NCBI RefSeq assembly: GCF_011603255.1
Contig: NZ_JAANCM010000006.1
Coordinates: forward strand, 62,001-126,000
Length of the DNA: 64,000 bases
Origin: Ferranicluibacter rubi
GTDB taxonomy: Bacteria; Pseudomonadota; Alphaproteobacteria; Rhizobiales; Rhizobiaceae
Direction of reading: 5' to 3'
Below the pieces are notes generated by a model. The model searched no databases, had not been told where the DNA came from, and saw only the letters and a list, made by a program, of their open reading frames with translations. This document shows positions 52,226 through 63,148 of this stretch, in pieces. Position 1 is the first letter of the stretch; each line of letters starts with the position of its first letter. The position numbers and the translations under genes are program-made.

Positions 52226-53497
52226 TCAGCGGTTCCACACCGCATGCACCAGCGTTTCGATCTCGCTGTTGACGGCATTCATCGATTCCACCGCGCGGTC
52301 GTAGGTCGCGCGGGTAAAGTTCTCTCGGCCGACCTCGTAGAGCGTCTGCTTGGTCAGCCCCGCATCCGACACCGCGGTCGATTTCACCATAGGTGCCGTC
52401 AGCACGCGCTCGCCGAAAAGCGAGCGCATGAAGCCGACGATCTGCGCCTGCGGCCCGTCATTCGGCTCGAAGCGGGTGACGAGGTAGCGCAGGAAATCGA
52501 AATTCAGCGTGCCCCCGGCGTCCCGCACGACGGACAGCAGATCGGCCGTCATGAACAGGAACTGGTTCATCGAGGCGATGTCCAGCATCTGCGGATGCAC
52601 GGTGACGATGACGGAGGTCGAGGCGCAGAGCGCCGACAGCGTGAGATAGCCGAGCTGCGGCGGGCAGTCGATCACGACCACGTCGTAATCGGTCTCCACA
52701 GTTTCCAGCACCGCCTGGATCCGGGCGAAGAACAGGGGACCGCCCCCCGTTGCCCCTTCCCGGCCGGACTGTCGGTCGGCCAGCGCCTGCGGCGTTACAT
52801 GCTCGAATTCCTGCAGCTCTATATTGCCGGGCACGAGATCAAGGCCGGGGAAATAGGTCTGGCGGATGACGTCGGACAAAGGCCGCTGCTCGGCATCGTA
52901 GCGGATGGCGCCATAAAGCGTGTCGTTGCCGGTCAGGTCCAGTTCCGGCTGGTAGCCGAAGAGTGCAGACAGCGAGGCCTGCGGATCGAGGTCGATGGCG
53001 AGCACCCGGTGGCCGGTCAGCGCCAGATATTGCGCCAGATGCACGGCGGATGTCGTCTTGCCGGAGCCACCCTTGAAATTGGTGACGGAAATGACCTGCA
53101 TCCGTTCGCCGGCCTCCGCATCCCGCCGCGGCAGATAGCCGCGCGCCTTGGCAGTATTGCCTTTGGCGAGCGCCTGTTCCGACAGGTACAGGCGCAGCGC
53201 GTTGATATCGGACAGCGAATAGAAGCGACGACCGCCCGCGCCGGTTTCCGGCTGCGGCCCCTCGCCGGCCAGAGACAGCTGGCGCAGATAGCCATCGGAG
53301 ACGCCGATCAGCTTGGCCGCCTCGCCGGAGGAGAACGACCGCAACGTCTTCGTCGCGGTCGGCGGAAACAAACGCTCGCGCATCGCCTTCAGCTGTTCCG
53401 ACAGCGCGCTCGCATCCGCCGCAATCGTTAGATCCGCCGATGGTGTCGGCGCCGCATCTTTCGGGCCGGTGCGTGTCGTGTGGGCCGTTGGGGCCAT
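52226..53497 (-). CDS. repA: RepA partition ATPase (ParA type)
   Basis: 423 residues. An N-terminal HTH-like part (FSSGEAAKLIGVSDGYLRQLSLAGEG, about 56-80) precedes the deviant Walker A FKGGSGKTTSAVHL (about 141-154). IDLDPQASLSALFGYQPE and VVIDCPPQLGYLTLSAL (Walker B region) follow. It is a ParA-type ATPase that moves RepB-parS complexes and autorepresses the repABC promoter. The ATG at 53497 gives the normal N-terminus; the open frame extends to 53608 without support. First gene of the operon. Confidence 0.95.
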   Translation of the reverse strand: MAPTAHTTRTGPKDAAPTPSADLTIAADASALSEQLKAMRERLFPPTATKTLRSFSSGEAAKLIGVSDGYLRQLSLAGEGPQPETGAGGRRFYSLSDINALRLYLSEQALAKGNTAKARGYLPRRDAEAGERMQVISVTNFKGGSGKTTSAVHLAQYLALTGHRVLAIDLDPQASLSALFGYQPELDLTGNDTLYGAIRYDAEQRPLSDVIRQTYFPGLDLVPGNIELQEFEHVTPQALADRQSGREGATGGGPLFFARIQAVLETVETDYDVVVIDCPPQLGYLTLSALCASTSVIVTVHPQMLDIASMNQFLFMTADLLSVVRDAGGTLNFDFLRYLVTRFEPNDGPQAQIVGFMRSLFGERVLTAPMVKSTAVSDAGLTKQTLYEVGRENFTRATYDRAVESMNAVNSEIETLVHAVWNR

Positions 53498-53615
53498 GTC
53501 GTTTCTTTCCTCAATGTCTGGCCGGCGTGCCGCCGGCTTGCGGACGGGCTGCGTCCGGGGGATGGTCGATGTCTGCCATGTTCCCGCCGGCGCGGCGGCG
53601 ATTCTCATGCGTCAG

Positions 53616-53642
53616 TGTATACGTCGCGCCATCACATATACA
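53616..53642. promoter_or_regulatory. Dyad upstream of repA, candidate RepA operator
   Basis: TGTATA (53616-53621) and TATACA (53637-53642) are inverted with a 15-bp spacer, 119-145 bp upstream of the repA start. RepA/RepB repress their own promoter in this plasmid family, so this AT-containing dyad is a candidate operator. Unproven. Confidence 0.35.
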
Positions 53643-53912
53643 GAGGTGGCGGCCTGTTACGCCGGAGGCGCATGTATCTGCCTCCAACCGTTAGAGGTTG
53701 AGGTCTGTTGCTGAGTCGCGTCAAGCGATATTTGAAACGTAAAATCCGAATCATTCTTCCTGTCCACAGCGCCTCTTCGCGGCTATGCCGTCGTGGTGGC
53801 GCGCTGAGAATAGACGAAAGGGTGAATGCGGGGAGAAAGAGGGGCAGGCAACATTGAAACGGAAGGGTGATTCCGCCGTTTTATCCCCGCCTCCCGCCGC
53901 TGGGAAACGCGA

Positions 53913-53928
53913 GTTGACAGCTGTCAAC
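53913..53928. promoter_or_regulatory. parS: parS site 1
   Basis: GTTGACAGCTGTCAAC is a perfect 16-bp palindrome matching the repABC centromere consensus GTTNNNNGCNNNNAAC. It lies 416 bp upstream of the repA start. The 20-bp sequence around it (GA before, TT after) is the exact reverse complement of the one around site 2. Confidence 0.92.
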
Positions 53929-53962
53929 TTTTGAATTGGGGTGAGTCGCGTGTTAGGCCAAA

Positions 53963-53978
53963 GTTGACAGCTGTCAAC
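53963..53978. promoter_or_regulatory. parS: parS site 2
   Basis: Second perfect GTTGACAGCTGTCAAC, 50 bp from the first and inverted with respect to the flanking bases. It overlaps the stop codon and final Ser codon of the WGR-domain gene (53974 onwards), so the protein end is constrained by the centromere. Confidence 0.92.
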
Positions 53979-54249
53979 TCGCCCGCGCCACCGGACGCAA
54001 ACCCCACTGCCCCACCATGTACCCCCGCGCCCGCTTCTGCCGGAGAAGCGCCATCATGGCCGCCGTCGCCGCCCGCTCGTCCGCGAAGAACTCGACACGA
54101 GATCGCCCCGCAGATCCGATCCGGCCCCAGCGACGAACGAGCACGATCTCGCCGAAGAGCGAGGGCTCCAGCGAGAGCGCGTAGAAACGCGCCATGTTGC
54201 GCGATGGGTCGCAGCGTTCCAGATGCAGGCGATAGGACGGGGTTTTCAT
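53974..54249 (-). CDS. WGR-domain protein
   Basis: 91 residues, essentially one WGR domain: RLHLERCDPSRNMARFYALSLEPSLFGEIVLVRRWGRIGSAGRSRVEFFADERAATAAMMALLRQKRARGY, with the family's Trp-Gly-Arg. WGR domains elsewhere are thought to bind nucleic acid (as in poly-ADP-ribose polymerases). Stand-alone versions are common next to alphaproteobacterial plasmid replication genes, with unknown role. The ATG at 54249 starts MKTPSYRL; the longer frame adds 12 unlikely residues. The stop lies within parS site 2. RepB bound there could hinder its transcription end, which is inference. Confidence 0.88.
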   Translation of the reverse strand: MKTPSYRLHLERCDPSRNMARFYALSLEPSLFGEIVLVRRWGRIGSAGRSRVEFFADERAATAAMMALLRQKRARGYMVGQWGLRPVARAS

Positions 54250-54292
54250 GCGCGCAGAGTCTCGCTCTGGGGAGACGACGTCCAACGAGACT

Positions 54293-54322
54293 TATGAATC
54301 GATCCGGCGTGATCGATTCATA
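54293..54322. promoter_or_regulatory. Perfect 12-bp inverted repeat upstream of the TPP riboswitch
   Basis: TATGAATCGATC (54293-54304) and GATCGATTCATA (54311-54322) are perfect inverted repeats with a 6-bp spacer. It sits between the WGR gene and thiC leader. No T-run follows in either direction. A dimeric regulator's operator fits best, though an RNA hairpin is possible. Confidence 0.6.
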
Positions 54323-54427
54323 GCTGTGATCGAACGGACCTCCGTCATCCTCCGTGCTGCCGAAAAAGCGCGGCTAAAAGCTGGCTTGACCGCGGCCACG
54401 GCTCCATGCAACCTTCCGCATATTCAC

Positions 54428-56453
<2,026 letters not shown>

Positions 56454-56641
56454 GACGGCTTCGGGCGGCTGCCGTGGGGATGAGGGCGCTTCGGCGTCTG
56501 TCTCTAGGGATGGTTTGAATGAGGGTCCCCGCACGCTCTGTCATTTCCGTTCCCGATCCCGTGTCGGAACCCGCGCAGCCTTGCCTTTCTCCCGTTGCGA
56601 GGGTTCAATGCCGAACGATCCGAACCTTGCGAAAGGCTGTC

Positions 56642-56920
56642 ATGGGAACCCTCGTCGCCGCTGTCTTCCTGCTCATCTTCCTGTTCGGCTGCCTGCGGTC
56701 TCCCGGCCAGGCGACCATCCTCGCGGGTCTTCTGATCTTTGCCGCGGGTCTCGTGCCCCTGGCGCTGATCACCGACATCCACCCCTATTTCCTCCTCGCC
56801 GTCCTGCAAGCCCTCACGACCACCCCCGCCGTTCCCATCGGCATCGCGCTGATGGCCCTCGGCCGGCTGGTCGTTCACGCCGAACGACGCGAGGCGGCGC
56901 GGCAGCGCGATCGTCCTTGA
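56642..56920 (+). CDS. Small membrane protein of unknown function
   Basis: 92 residues with three hydrophobic segments (GTLVAAVFLLIFLFGCL, ATILAGLLIFAAGLVPLALI and PAVPIGIALMALGRLVV) and a basic, Arg-rich C-terminal tail (HAERREAARQRDRP). It has no family I recognise. The ATG at 56642 follows AAGG by six bases; the frame opens at 56519 but the extra residues look non-coding. It lies 188 bp after thiC, same strand. It could be an inner-membrane protein co-transcribed with thiC; no evidence links it to thiamine. Confidence 0.55.
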   Translation: MGTLVAAVFLLIFLFGCLRSPGQATILAGLLIFAAGLVPLALITDIHPYFLLAVLQALTTTPAVPIGIALMALGRLVVHAERREAARQRDRP

Positions 56921-57242
56921 ACATCGGTCGCGGGCATCCGGCTTCGGCAACAAGAGGGGAGGGCCCCGCAGGATGTCTCTGTGGCAGCGCCGAGTATTTC
57001 CCCAGACGATCCACAGGCCGCGACAGACTTGTCTTACCCTAAATATTGGGTAGACAGCGCTTCATCACGTTGAGCCCCGCGTCACGTCTTGACGTCATCA
57101 CGACGCGGCGGTTCCGTTAAACGTATTTCAACCAAACCTTTGTAAAACAGGGAGAATGGACAGCACTGTGCCGTCCCGACCGACTGTGTGCCCGAGTTTA
57201 TCGCCGACCCGTTGAAGCAAAGATCGCGTTTGGAGACGCCGG
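56921..57242. promoter_or_regulatory. Intergenic region before chemoreceptor gene
   Basis: 322 bp with no gene. An inverted repeat, TACCC (57035-57039) and GGGTA (57048-57052) around an AT-rich 8-bp centre, lies about 190 bp before the MCP start. The AT-richer 57115-57160 part could hold the promoter. Confidence 0.4.
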
Positions 57243-59561
57243 ATGTTCCCAAAAACGGCCACGGGCCGCAATATGTTCGCCATCGTCGCCACGGGTGTCG
57301 CCACCACGGTGGCAACGGCGGGCATTCTTCTCTACCTCGCCTATCACGAGGTCCGTGCGCGTTCGATCGCCGAAATGACCAATGCGGCCGCCACCAGCGC
57401 TGCCAATGTCGAGACCCGCTTCGGCGCACTGAAGACGCTCAGCTTCAACATGCGGTCGTATCTCGTTGCCGCAGCGCAGGGCGGCGCGCCCTCCCGCGAT
57501 GCGACGGATGCGTTTCTCCGCCAGCTCCTGATCGATAATCCCGCGGCCGTCGGCGTCAGCACCGGCTGGGAGCCCGACGCCTTCGACGGCAAGGATGCCG
57601 ACTACAAGAGCAAGCCGGGCCATGACGCGACGGGTCGCTACGTTCCCTATTTGGCACGCTCGGGCGAAACGATCCTGCACGATCCGCTGGTCGACTACGA
57701 CAAGCCGGGTGCCGGCGACTATTATCAGGTGCCCAAGCAGACCGGCCGGGACTTCTTCACCGAACCCTATCAATACGCCATCGACGGCAAGAACGTTCTC
57801 ATGACCTCCTTCATGGTGCCCCTGTTGAAGGACGGTCGCTTCGTCGGCGTCACCGGCGTGGATACCGCCCTCGACAGCCTGTCCAGGGACCTTTCGGGCC
57901 TGAAGCCGCTGGGGGCGGGCTTCGTCGCGCTGATCAGCCAGGGCGGCAGCATCGTCGCCTATCCCGACCAGGCGCTGCTGGGGAAATCGCTGAAGGATTC
58001 CGGGCTCGATGCCGCGGCCTGGGATCAGGTGGTCGCCCGTCCGGGCACGCCGGTGGAAATGACCAATGCCGACGGGTCGCAGAACCTCGCCGTCGCCGTG
58101 CCTGTCAACATCATTCCGGGAACCACATGGTACACGGTCGTCTCCGTGCCCGTTCCCGCCCTTTTTGCCGGGCTGAAAAGCCTTGCCATGACCTCGCTAA
58201 TCGTCGTCGGCATTGCCACCGTGCTTCTGGTCGCCGTCGCCACCGCGCTCGCCAACCGCTTCCGCAACCGTCTCGGCAAGGTGATCGCGGCGACGAATTC
58301 CATTGCGGCCGGCCGGTTGGAGGCGGCTCTCTTAGACACGACGGCCAAGGACGAGATCGGCGACATGGCGCGATCGCTGGAGGTGCTGCGCGACAGCAAT
58401 GTGGCCCGGATGCGGCTGGAGCAGGAAGCCGCGGCCCATCGCAGCCTGAGCGAGGAAGAACGCCAGAGCAAGGCCGAGGCCGATCGTATCCGCGCGGCCG
58501 ATATGGCGCAGGCCACGGCGGGTCTCGGCAAGGGGCTGAAGCATCTGGCGGACGGCGATCTGACCTACCAGCTCGCCGACCCCTTCGCAGCTGATTTCGA
58601 AACGCTCCGTGCCGACTTCAATGCCGCGGTGACGCAGCTTTCGCAGACGCTGCGGGACGTGGCGCAGGCAACGGACGCCATCGACACCGGCAGCCGGGAG
58701 GTCAGCAGCAGTGCCGACGACCTCTCCAAGCGCACCGAACAGCAGGCCGCATCGCTTGAGGAGACGGCCGCCGCGCTCGACCAGATCACGGTCAACGTCG
58801 CCAACTCGTCCAAGCGCGCTGACGAGGCCCGCAAGGTCGCCGTTCTCGCCAATGACAGTGCCGCCCAGTCCGGTCGCGTCGTCGCCGATGCGGTGGACGC
58901 CATGCAGAAGATCGAGGCGTCCTCGAACGAGGTCTCCAACATCATCGGCGTCATCGACGAAATCGCCTTCCAGACCAACCTTCTGGCGCTCAATGCGGGC
59001 GTCGAAGCCGCGCGGGCAGGGGAGGCGGGCAAGGGCTTCGCTGTCGTCGCACAGGAAGTGCGCGAACTGGCCCAGCGTTCGGCAAAGGCCGCAAAAGATA
59101 TCAAGGACCTGATCCGCATTTCCTCCAACGAGGTGCAGAACGGCGTGAAGCTGGTCAGCGACACGGGCGAGGCGCTGAGGATGATCGAGGGTTACATCAT
59201 CACCGTCAACCAGCACATGGCCTCGATCGCGACATCGGCCGGAGAACAGTCCGTCGGTCTGGCCGAAGTGAACACGGCCGTGAACCAGATGGACCAGGTG
59301 ACCCAGCAGAACGCGGCGATGGTCGAGGAAACCAGCGCGGCCGGCGCGACGCTCGCCACCGAAAGCAGCCGACTGCGCGAACTGGTCTCCCGCTTCCAGC
59401 TCGGCAGCACGCACCGCCACACTGCCACCCTCATGGCCGCAAGCCCGGTTCAGCGGCAACCTCAGCGCCCTCTCGCATCACCCGTCAGTAGGCCTGGCGG
59501 AAAGGTGACCCGCTCCATCGCCGGCAATGCCGCCGTGCAGGAAAGCTGGGAAGAGTTTTAA
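57243..59561 (+). CDS. Methyl-accepting chemotaxis protein with dCache sensor
   Basis: 772 residues. TM1 at about 11-33, a periplasmic dCache-type sensor at about 35-312, TM2 at about 315-336, HAMP, then the signalling hairpin (tip [20 protein letters not shown]). The sensor has the double-Cache core, with [21 protein letters not shown] followed by [18 protein letters not shown]. The region matches the ligand site of amino-acid-binding dCache receptors, but the Arg of the usual RxWY motif is replaced by Gly, so an amino acid ligand is doubtful. The C-terminus is SWEEF (CheR/CheB tether). The ATG follows GGAG by seven bases. Confidence 0.92.
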   Translation: MFPKTATGRNMFAIVATGVATTVATAGILLYLAYHEVRARSIAEMTNAAATSAANVETRFGALKTLSFNMRSYLVAAAQGGAPSRDATDAFLRQLLIDNPAAVGVSTGWEPDAFDGKDADYKSKPGHDATGRYVPYLARSGETILHDPLVDYDKPGAGDYYQVPKQTGRDFFTEPYQYAIDGKNVLMTSFMVPLLKDGRFVGVTGVDTALDSLSRDLSGLKPLGAGFVALISQGGSIVAYPDQALLGKSLKDSGLDAAAWDQVVARPGTPVEMTNADGSQNLAVAVPVNIIPGTTWYTVVSVPVPALFAGLKSLAMTSLIVVGIATVLLVAVATALANRFRNRLGKVIAATNSIAAGRLEAALLDTTAKDEIGDMARSLEVLRDSNVARMRLEQEAAAHRSLSEEERQSKAEADRIRAADMAQATAGLGKGLKHLADGDLTYQLADPFAADFETLRADFNAAVTQLSQTLRDVAQATDAIDTGSREVSSSADDLSKRTEQQAASLEETAAALDQITVNVANSSKRADEARKVAVLANDSAAQSGRVVADAVDAMQKIEASSNEVSNIIGVIDEIAFQTNLLALNAGVEAARAGEAGKGFAVVAQEVRELAQRSAKAAKDIKDLIRISSNEVQNGVKLVSDTGEALRMIEGYIITVNQHMASIATSAGEQSVGLAEVNTAVNQMDQVTQQNAAMVEETSAAGATLATESSRLRELVSRFQLGSTHRHTATLMAASPVQRQPQRPLASPVSRPGGKVTRSIAGNAAVQESWEEF

Positions 59562-59693
59562 GAGACGACAGCATCCGCCGGACCGCTGTAAAAGCCATTG
59601 AATGAGACGTCAGGACCTCATGCCGTGTCGCATACAAAGGCCGGCATTCTTCTCTATCGCGCCGGTCACAAGGTCTGGTCTCCGTCAAAACCT

Positions 59694-60785
59694 TCAGTCC
59701 TGACGATGGCACAAGCTCAAGGCTATCTCGGCATCCGGGCCGAGACCGAACCGTACGCCGCCCTCCTGCAGGGCATTGCGAATGGCCTCGACGTGAGGAA
59801 GCCTCGTCCGGTTTCCCGTGCCATGTTCCAGGCGCCGGATCGTCGAGACGGAGACGCCGGCCTTGAGCGACAGGTCTTCCACGTTCCAGTCCAGAAGTGC
59901 CCGCGCCGCGCGAATATGCGCTCCGTCCAGTGCCTTGACGGCATCGACGGGTGGCGCGGACACGGTCGAAGTCAGCGGTGCTGTCTCGATGAGGACACCA
60001 ATCCACTCCCGCACGGACCCATCTGCGTTGCAGAGCGGAGCGCCGCGCATCAGGTAGCGTCGAAAGCCTCCAGTCAGACACCGGATACGAAGATCGACGG
60101 AATAGGGTTGGCCGGTCCGTGTGCACTCGGCCCAGAGCGATCGAATGCCATCCCGCTCATCGGGGTGAACGGCCTCAAGCCATCCCCAGTTGTCCGCCGC
60201 CTCCAAGGTCTGTCCGGTGAGGTCTTCCCATCTCAGCAAGGACAGGATCTTGCCGTTGGGTAGAATGCGCCATTTCACCTCGGCAATGGCGGATATCAGG
60301 CGTTGATAGCTCTGCCATCCTTCGCCCGCCAAGATCCGCGCCTCATGCTGTTCGGTGACATCCGTCAGCATTCCGAGCGCGCGCGTGGGAACGCCGTCCG
60401 GATCAACGAGCGCCTCAGCCCTATTCTGGATCCAGCGCAGGGTTTTATCGGGACGGATAATGCGAAATTCCCGTTCGATCGCCTGACCCGAGCGGATGAT
60501 CGCCATCATATCGGCGTTCGCGCCCCGGTCGGCCGGATGGATCATCCGGATCACATCGGCAAATTCGAGCCTGGTGAAAGGCAAAAGCCCCAAGAGCCGG
60601 AAGAGCCCTACCGAGCCGTTGATCTGACCGATGTCGAAATCGATCGACCAGAAGCCCACCCGGCCCTGATCTTCCAGCAGCTTCAGGAAATGCCGCGAGG
60701 AAATGCCCGACAGACGGTGACCACGCGTCTCCTGACCAAAGGCCGCACCGGTCGCGTCGTCTCCCAACAGGCTCGTCGTCGGCAT
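59694..60785 (-). CDS. PAS-PAS-HTH (XRE) transcriptional regulator
   Basis: 363 residues. Two PAS domains are visible. The first (about 35-150) has GRVGFWSIDFDIGQINGSVGLFRLLGLLPFTRLEFADVIRMIHPADR, with FRIIRPDKTLRWIQNRAEALVDPDG. The second (about 155-270) has WLEAVHPDERDGIRSLWAECTRTGQPYSVDLRIRCLTGGFRRYLMRGAPL. A C-terminal HTH (about 290-345) reads AHIRAARALLDWNVEDLSLKAGVSVSTIRRLEHG. This is a soluble sensor-regulator with an unusual order: PAS sensors first and an XRE-type DNA-binding end. It lies between two chemoreceptor genes in opposite orientation. No heme or flavin ligand residues could be assigned. Confidence 0.8.
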   Translation of the reverse strand: MPTTSLLGDDATGAAFGQETRGHRLSGISSRHFLKLLEDQGRVGFWSIDFDIGQINGSVGLFRLLGLLPFTRLEFADVIRMIHPADRGANADMMAIIRSGQAIEREFRIIRPDKTLRWIQNRAEALVDPDGVPTRALGMLTDVTEQHEARILAGEGWQSYQRLISAIAEVKWRILPNGKILSLLRWEDLTGQTLEAADNWGWLEAVHPDERDGIRSLWAECTRTGQPYSVDLRIRCLTGGFRRYLMRGAPLCNADGSVREWIGVLIETAPLTSTVSAPPVDAVKALDGAHIRAARALLDWNVEDLSLKAGVSVSTIRRLEHGTGNRTRLPHVEAIRNALQEGGVRFGLGPDAEIALSLCHRQD

Positions 60786-61189
60786 ACCGCTCCATCCTTT
60801 CCGGCCGCTTTGGCGTTGATGAAGGGGTGCGTGACCGTTTTTCGCTCAGTTTCAGCTTAGGTCCGGCATCGTCCGTCGAAAACCACCAATTCCACGCGTC
60901 AAAAGCGCAAATCGCGTATTTTCTTAAATCAATGATTATATGAAACACAACAAATTTATTGAATAATCAGACATTGCGTTCCGCGAGGGGCAGAGCGTTT
61001 CAAGTCGATCGCCAGAAAGACACGTCCTTAGACGTGCCTGCCGAAGCGCCTTGAAGCAGAGCCATCATTCCTAGCGAATTGCGATACGGACATGATCTCC
61101 GTGTTTCCCAAAGCCTCTGGCAGAATGACTTTGCCTCTTGGCGTTTGTCCATCGGACACGACACAGACATACATCGACTGGAGATCCTT
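60786..61189. promoter_or_regulatory. Divergent region between PAS-HTH regulator and MCP
   Basis: 404 bp with no credible gene. The central part (60905-60985) is strongly AT-rich (runs such as TTTCTTAAATCAATGATTA) and probably contains promoters for both directions. No clear dyad was found. Confidence 0.5.
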
Positions 61190-63148
61190 ATGTCAGTACT
61201 GCAGAATGCCAAGGTCGGAACCAAGTTGCTCGTATCATCGGGGATCGGCATTCTGCTGATCCTTGGCATGATCGCCAATCAGCAGGTCTCCAGTCATCAG
61301 GTCGACGAAGCAAACGCGGTCGTCGGACGCGAACAGACGATTCTCAGTGGCGTTGTCAACGCAGAGCTCGCGCTCGCCCGAATGCGCTATGCCGCAACAC
61401 GCATGAATCTTGCCCGGACCAAAGATGAAGCGGACACAGCCCTTTCGAATGTCAAATCGGACTTCGAAGCCGGCTGGGATGGCCTCGAGCAACCCATCGC
61501 TCTGGCGATGATCCCGGACGTTCTCGTTCAGATCCGGGACGGGCTTAAAAGCTACACGGACGCCACGGAAAAACGGGCAACGTTCGTTGTGGCGTCCTTC
61601 CAGAAGAAGGCAGACGGTCAGATCTCGGCAGAGGACATGAACAAGGCACTCGTCGCGTCTGCCGCCGAAAGCGGAAAAATTGCCGATGACACGGGGATAG
61701 CAATCGACAAGGCGAAGAAGAATGCCACCCGCTTCACGGCCGGCGCGAAAGAAACCCTGAGCGCAACGGTCGCACAGGCAAATTCGGTGGCGCTCGGTAT
61801 CGGTCTTGCGATCGTGCTCGTCCTTGTCCTCTCCGCCATCATTCTCATCAAGAGTGTCGGTCAGCCCATTCGCGTCATGACGCAGGCCATGCGGAAGCTC
61901 GCGGACGGTAACACCGACGTCGATCTCGCCCATACGAGCAGAAAGGACGAGATCGGTGACATGGCCAGCGCCGTCGAGGTGTTTCGCCAGGCAGCGATCA
62001 ACAACAAGCGTCTCGAGCAGGACGCCGAAGCGGCCCGCCTTCAGGCGGAAAAGGATCGCGTTCGCCTGACCGCGGATGCTGAAGCCGCTGCGAGAGCGCT
62101 CCTCCAGGAAGCGACGTCCGGCCTTGCCTCCGGTCTCCGTCGCCTTGCCGCCGGCGATCTCGGTTTTCAGCTCAACGAAGCCTTCGCGCCCGATTTCGAG
62201 GCCCTGCGTCACGATCTGAACGGAGCGATCGCACAGCTTGCGGAAACGATGCGGGCTGTGGCCAATGCCAGTACGCAGATCGACACCGGCACGCGCGAGA
62301 TCAGCGCCAGCACCGAGGATCTTTCCAAGCGGACCGAACAGCAGGCCGCCTCGCTGGAGGAAACCGCTGCGGCGCTCGACGAGATCACCGTCAATGTCGC
62401 CAACTCCTCCAAGCGCGCCGAGGAAGCCCGCAAAACGGCCCTGCTTGCCAACGAAAGTGCGGCACAGTCCGGCGCGGTCGTCGCCAATGCCGTCGATGCC
62501 ATGCAGAAGATCGAGCAGTCCTCCAACGAAATCTCCAACATCATCGGCGTCATCGACGAAATCGCCTTCCAGACCAACCTGCTGGCGCTGAATGCGGGTG
62601 TCGAGGCGGCTCGTGCGGGCGATGCGGGCAAGGGCTTTGCGGTCGTCGCGCAGGAAGTTCGCGAGCTTGCCCAGCGCTCGGCCAAGGCCGCCAAGGAGAT
62701 CAAGGATCTGATCCGCAACTCCTCCCAGGAAGTGCAGAGCGGTGTCAGGCTGGTCAGCGAAACCGGTCAGGCGCTCAAGACGATCGAAGGCTATATCGTC
62801 ACCGTCAACCAGCATATGGACGCCATCGCCACGTCCGCCCGCGAACAGTCCGTCGGCCTTGCCGAAGTCAACACGGCCGTCAACCAGATGGACCAGGTGA
62901 CACAGCAGAACGCCGCCATGGTCGAGGAAAGCAACGCCGCCAGCGCGACGCTGGCCACTGAAGCCCAACGCCTGCGCGAGCTGATCTCGCAGTTCCAGCT
63001 GGGCGGAGCGCTGCGCCAGACCGCATCCGCCATGGCGGCAAGCCCGGCCCATCGCCCGGTGGCCTCGCCGGCGAAGCGACTGGCGGGCAAGGTCGCGAAG
63101 GCCTTCTCCGGCAACGCCGCGATCAAGGAAACATGGGAGGACTTTTGA
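61190..63148 (+). CDS. Methyl-accepting chemotaxis protein with helical-bundle sensor
   Basis: 652 residues. TM1 at about 13-31, an all-helical periplasmic region (about 33-198; four-helix-bundle-like, with RTKDEADTALSNVKSDFEAGWDGLEQP), TM2 at about 200-222, HAMP, and a signalling hairpin with the conserved tip [21 protein letters not shown]-terminus TWEDF. The ATG at 61190 follows GGAG by six bases; the longer frame adds 37 unlikely residues. It is translationally coupled to cheW (TGATG). The signalling domain shares long stretches of identical DNA with the MCP gene at 57243. Confidence 0.93.
   Translation: MSVLQNAKVGTKLLVSSGIGILLILGMIANQQVSSHQVDEANAVVGREQTILSGVVNAELALARMRYAATRMNLARTKDEADTALSNVKSDFEAGWDGLEQPIALAMIPDVLVQIRDGLKSYTDATEKRATFVVASFQKKADGQISAEDMNKALVASAAESGKIADDTGIAIDKAKKNATRFTAGAKETLSATVAQANSVALGIGLAIVLVLVLSAIILIKSVGQPIRVMTQAMRKLADGNTDVDLAHTSRKDEIGDMASAVEVFRQAAINNKRLEQDAEAARLQAEKDRVRLTADAEAAARALLQEATSGLASGLRRLAAGDLGFQLNEAFAPDFEALRHDLNGAIAQLAETMRAVANASTQIDTGTREISASTEDLSKRTEQQAASLEETAAALDEITVNVANSSKRAEEARKTALLANESAAQSGAVVANAVDAMQKIEQSSNEISNIIGVIDEIAFQTNLLALNAGVEAARAGDAGKGFAVVAQEVRELAQRSAKAAKEIKDLIRNSSQEVQSGVRLVSETGQALKTIEGYIVTVNQHMDAIATSAREQSVGLAEVNTAVNQMDQVTQQNAAMVEESNAASATLATEAQRLRELISQFQLGGALRQTASAMAASPAHRPVASPAKRLAGKVAKAFSGNAAIKETWEDF

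Larger units (their letters stand above)
53498..53973. promoter_or_regulatory. repABC upstream region with promoter, dyad and parS
   Basis: 476 bp without a protein gene. From the repA side it has an unremarkable leader (53498-53610), a TGTATA/TATACA dyad (53616-53642), a region of no recognised signals (53650-53910) and two parS palindromes. The repABC promoter should lie near the dyad. Confidence 0.6.
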
